Notes under the pieces: model-generated | The model's input: only the letters and a program-made list of their open reading frames with translations | Told to the model about the DNA's origin: nothing | The model's database searches: none | Shown here: piece by piece, positions 30,392 through 31,519 of the stretch | How the letters are laid out: every line of letters starts with the position of its first letter | Position numbering within the stretch: position 1 is the first letter of the stretch | Made by a program: the position numbers and the translations under genes | Assembly: GCA_036556695.1 (NCBI GenBank) | Contig: DATBIY010000027.1 | Coordinates: 1-31,519, forward strand | From: DASSCW01 sp036556695 | GTDB taxonomy: Bacteria; Chloroflexota; Limnocylindria; QHBO01 | DNA length: 31,519 nt | Direction of reading: 5' to 3'

Positions 30392-31219
30392 GTGGCAGAG
30401 GACTTGAGCCGCGACGAAGACGCCAACGCCCACTGGGCCGAGTTCCTTGAGCACCCGGACACCATGTACCAAAGGGCGCGGCACGTCCTCCGACGAATCC
30501 CCAGCAACCCGCGTTGTCGTCTGTGCGCCGCGCCGTTCCAGGGACCGGGCGCGCCGGTCATGCGACTGATCGGCAAGGGCCCGTCGGACGCGAACCCGAA
30601 CTACTGCAACACCTGCGCAAACATCCTGGTCAAGCACCGTGGCGGCGCCGAGGTCGAGGCTTCGGTCCTGTTCGCCGATATTCGCGGCTCCACCTCGCTG
30701 GCCGAGAAGATGTCGCCCATGGCCTTCAAGCAGCTGCTCGACCGCTTCTACACGATGGCCTCGAACCTGGTGTTCGCCAACGAGGGCATGGTCGACAAGT
30801 TCGTGGGCGACGAGCTGGTGGCCAGCTACCCGCCGAACCTGGGAGAGTCATCGCACGCGGCACGAGCCATCGCCACCGCGCGCCAACTGCTGGAAGCCAC
30901 CGGCCATAGCGATCCAGACGGTCCGTGGGCCCCGGTCGGCGCCGGTGTGCACACCGGCCGAATCTGGTTCGGCGCGGTGGGTGACGGAGCGCACATCGAG
31001 CTGACGGTGGTCGGCGATGACGTCAACGTGGCGGCGCGGCTGGCGGCGCGTGCCGAAGCGGGCGAGATCCTTGTTTCGGCCGCCGCGGCGGAGATGGCGG
31101 GCCTGGACGCCGACCTCGAGCGGCGTGCCCTGGAGCTGAAGGGCAAGGAGCAGCCCGTAGAGGTGGTCAGCCTCCGGATCGGGCCACCGGTCGAGCGGGC
31201 CGGGGGTGGTGCATCTTGA
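30392..31219 (+). CDS. Class III adenylate cyclase with N-terminal four-Cys motif (second copy)
   Basis: This 275-aa protein is a paralogue of the one at 21586. The N-terminal module RRIPSNPRCRLC and PNYCNTC carries Cys42, Cys45, Cys72 and Cys75 with identical spacing, and IGKGPSDANPN between them is nearly unchanged. The cyclase domain has Asp96 in FADIRGST, Lys136 and Asp140 in VDKFVGDE, and the GDDVNVAARLA motif. All catalytic positions are present, so it should make cAMP. I chose GTG 30392, which follows a GACAAT box by 6 nt; earlier in-frame starts run into the divergent methyltransferase gene. The C-terminal tail is short. The small membrane protein at 31297 lies 77 nt downstream. Confidence 0.9.
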   Translation: MAEDLSRDEDANAHWAEFLEHPDTMYQRARHVLRRIPSNPRCRLCAAPFQGPGAPVMRLIGKGPSDANPNYCNTCANILVKHRGGAEVEASVLFADIRGSTSLAEKMSPMAFKQLLDRFYTMASNLVFANEGMVDKFVGDELVASYPPNLGESSHAARAIATARQLLEATGHSDPDGPWAPVGAGVHTGRIWFGAVGDGAHIELTVVGDDVNVAARLAARAEAGEILVSAAAAEMAGLDADLERRALELKGKEQPVEVVSLRIGPPVERAGGGAS

Positions 31220-31296
31220 CAACACCCATACCGTAGATTTCCCAGCCGCCGCCCACGCGGCTCACAGTCGAAGACGTGCCCAGGAGTGATGTGCGA

Positions 31297-31419
31297 GTGA
31301 GCCTCCTGTTGCTGCGCGACCTCGAATGGCTTGCGCTGTTCGTGTTCCTCATCCTGCTGTCGTTCTTCGTCCTTGCCGCCGGCCGGCCGCAGCGCGACAA
31401 CCAGGGCGTCGACCTATGA
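31297..31419 (+). CDS. 40-aa single-pass membrane protein
   Basis: This tiny frame reads VSLLLLRDLEWLALF, continues through a hydrophobic helix (about 10-29) and ends in the polar tail GRPQRDNQGVDL. I chose GTG 31297, which has AGGAG 10 nt upstream; GTG 31291, in the same frame, is only 4 nt from it. The stop overlaps the ATG of the next gene (ATGA). The LRDL motif directly before the membrane segment also occurs in the 39-aa protein at 20540. Overlap with the next gene supports translation. The function is unknown. Confidence 0.58.
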   Translation: MSLLLLRDLEWLALFVFLILLSFFVLAAGRPQRDNQGVDL

Positions 31420-31519
31420 GCGAGATCCGAACGGTGCGGCTGCACTACCGCGACCTGTGGGTGGACGTTCGCCTGTACGAGCTCAATGGCCGATGGTTGG
31501 CATCGGCCGATACGCCCGA
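31416..31519 (+). CDS. Start of a gene cut by the window end
   Basis: The ATG at 31416 overlaps the stop of the 40-aa membrane protein by 4 nt, so the two are translationally coupled. Only 34 codons are visible (MSEIRTVRLHYRDLWVDV and onwards to SADTP), too few to assign a family. The open frame has normal codon use for this genome. Confidence 0.6.
   Translation, partial: MSEIRTVRLHYRDLWVDVRLYELNGRWLASADTP

Noticed and set aside
31216..31239. Promoter TTGACA with TAGATT for the 40-aa gene
   Set aside because: The boxes are only 12 nt apart, too close for a standard promoter, and TTGACA overlaps the stop of the preceding cyclase.

Overview
The window is about 31.5 kb of very GC-rich DNA (estimated by eye near 70%) with dense, short-spaced genes on both strands and many GTG starts. 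Gene content suggests a free-living bacterium, most likely a high-GC Chloroflexota such as the Limnocylindria/Ellin6529 group. It includes LigD, a DUF3090 protein, an F420-type luciferase-like oxidoreductase, class III cyclases with an N-terminal Cys motif, Trm112-like fusions and lipoproteins with Pro/Thr linkers. That placement is an inference; there is no rRNA gene to test it. I see no tRNA, CRISPR array, transposase, integrase or prophage. This reads as ordinary chromosome rather than a mobile island.

Layout. 1-4 kb is a DNA-repair corner: a DinB-like protein, a short remnant of a UdgX-type uracil-DNA glycosylase, a PRC-barrel protein and a full three-domain LigD. 4.3-8 kb holds regulators: an XRE/TPR regulator, a candidate small RNA with its own promoter and terminator, DUF3090 plus a phosphatase, and a MarR gene divergent from a 62-aa protein across a mirror-symmetric operator region. 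8-10.3 kb has a sarcosine-oxidase-like flavoenzyme and a sortase-type surface protein, closed by a strong bidirectional terminator. 10.3-13.9 kb is one 1181-aa nuclease/exonuclease/helicase. 14-19.5 kb carries a lipoprotein, MsrB, a patatin, a membrane-anchored protein, a small membrane protein, a methyltransferase and a secreted GH25-like protein.

19.5-24.9 kb looks like a nucleotide-signalling neighbourhood: a RelA/SpoT-type HD hydrolase, a SnoaL protein, a 39-aa membrane peptide and two translationally coupled cyclase-domain proteins (one degenerate, one canonical), then a GT1 glycosyltransferase and an MFS transporter. 25-31.5 kb has a two-lobed aspartyl protease, a SnoaL/unknown gene pair, a VOC/LLM oxidoreductase pair, an Asp-box lipoprotein, a Trm112-methyltransferase fusion, a second zinc-motif cyclase, another tiny membrane protein and a gene cut by the window end.

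Regulatory grammar. At least nine genes have a TANNNT box ending 6 or 7 nt before the start codon, which predicts leaderless transcripts. Others have clear Shine-Dalgarno sites. Functions are read from motifs in the translated sequence; no database search was possible.
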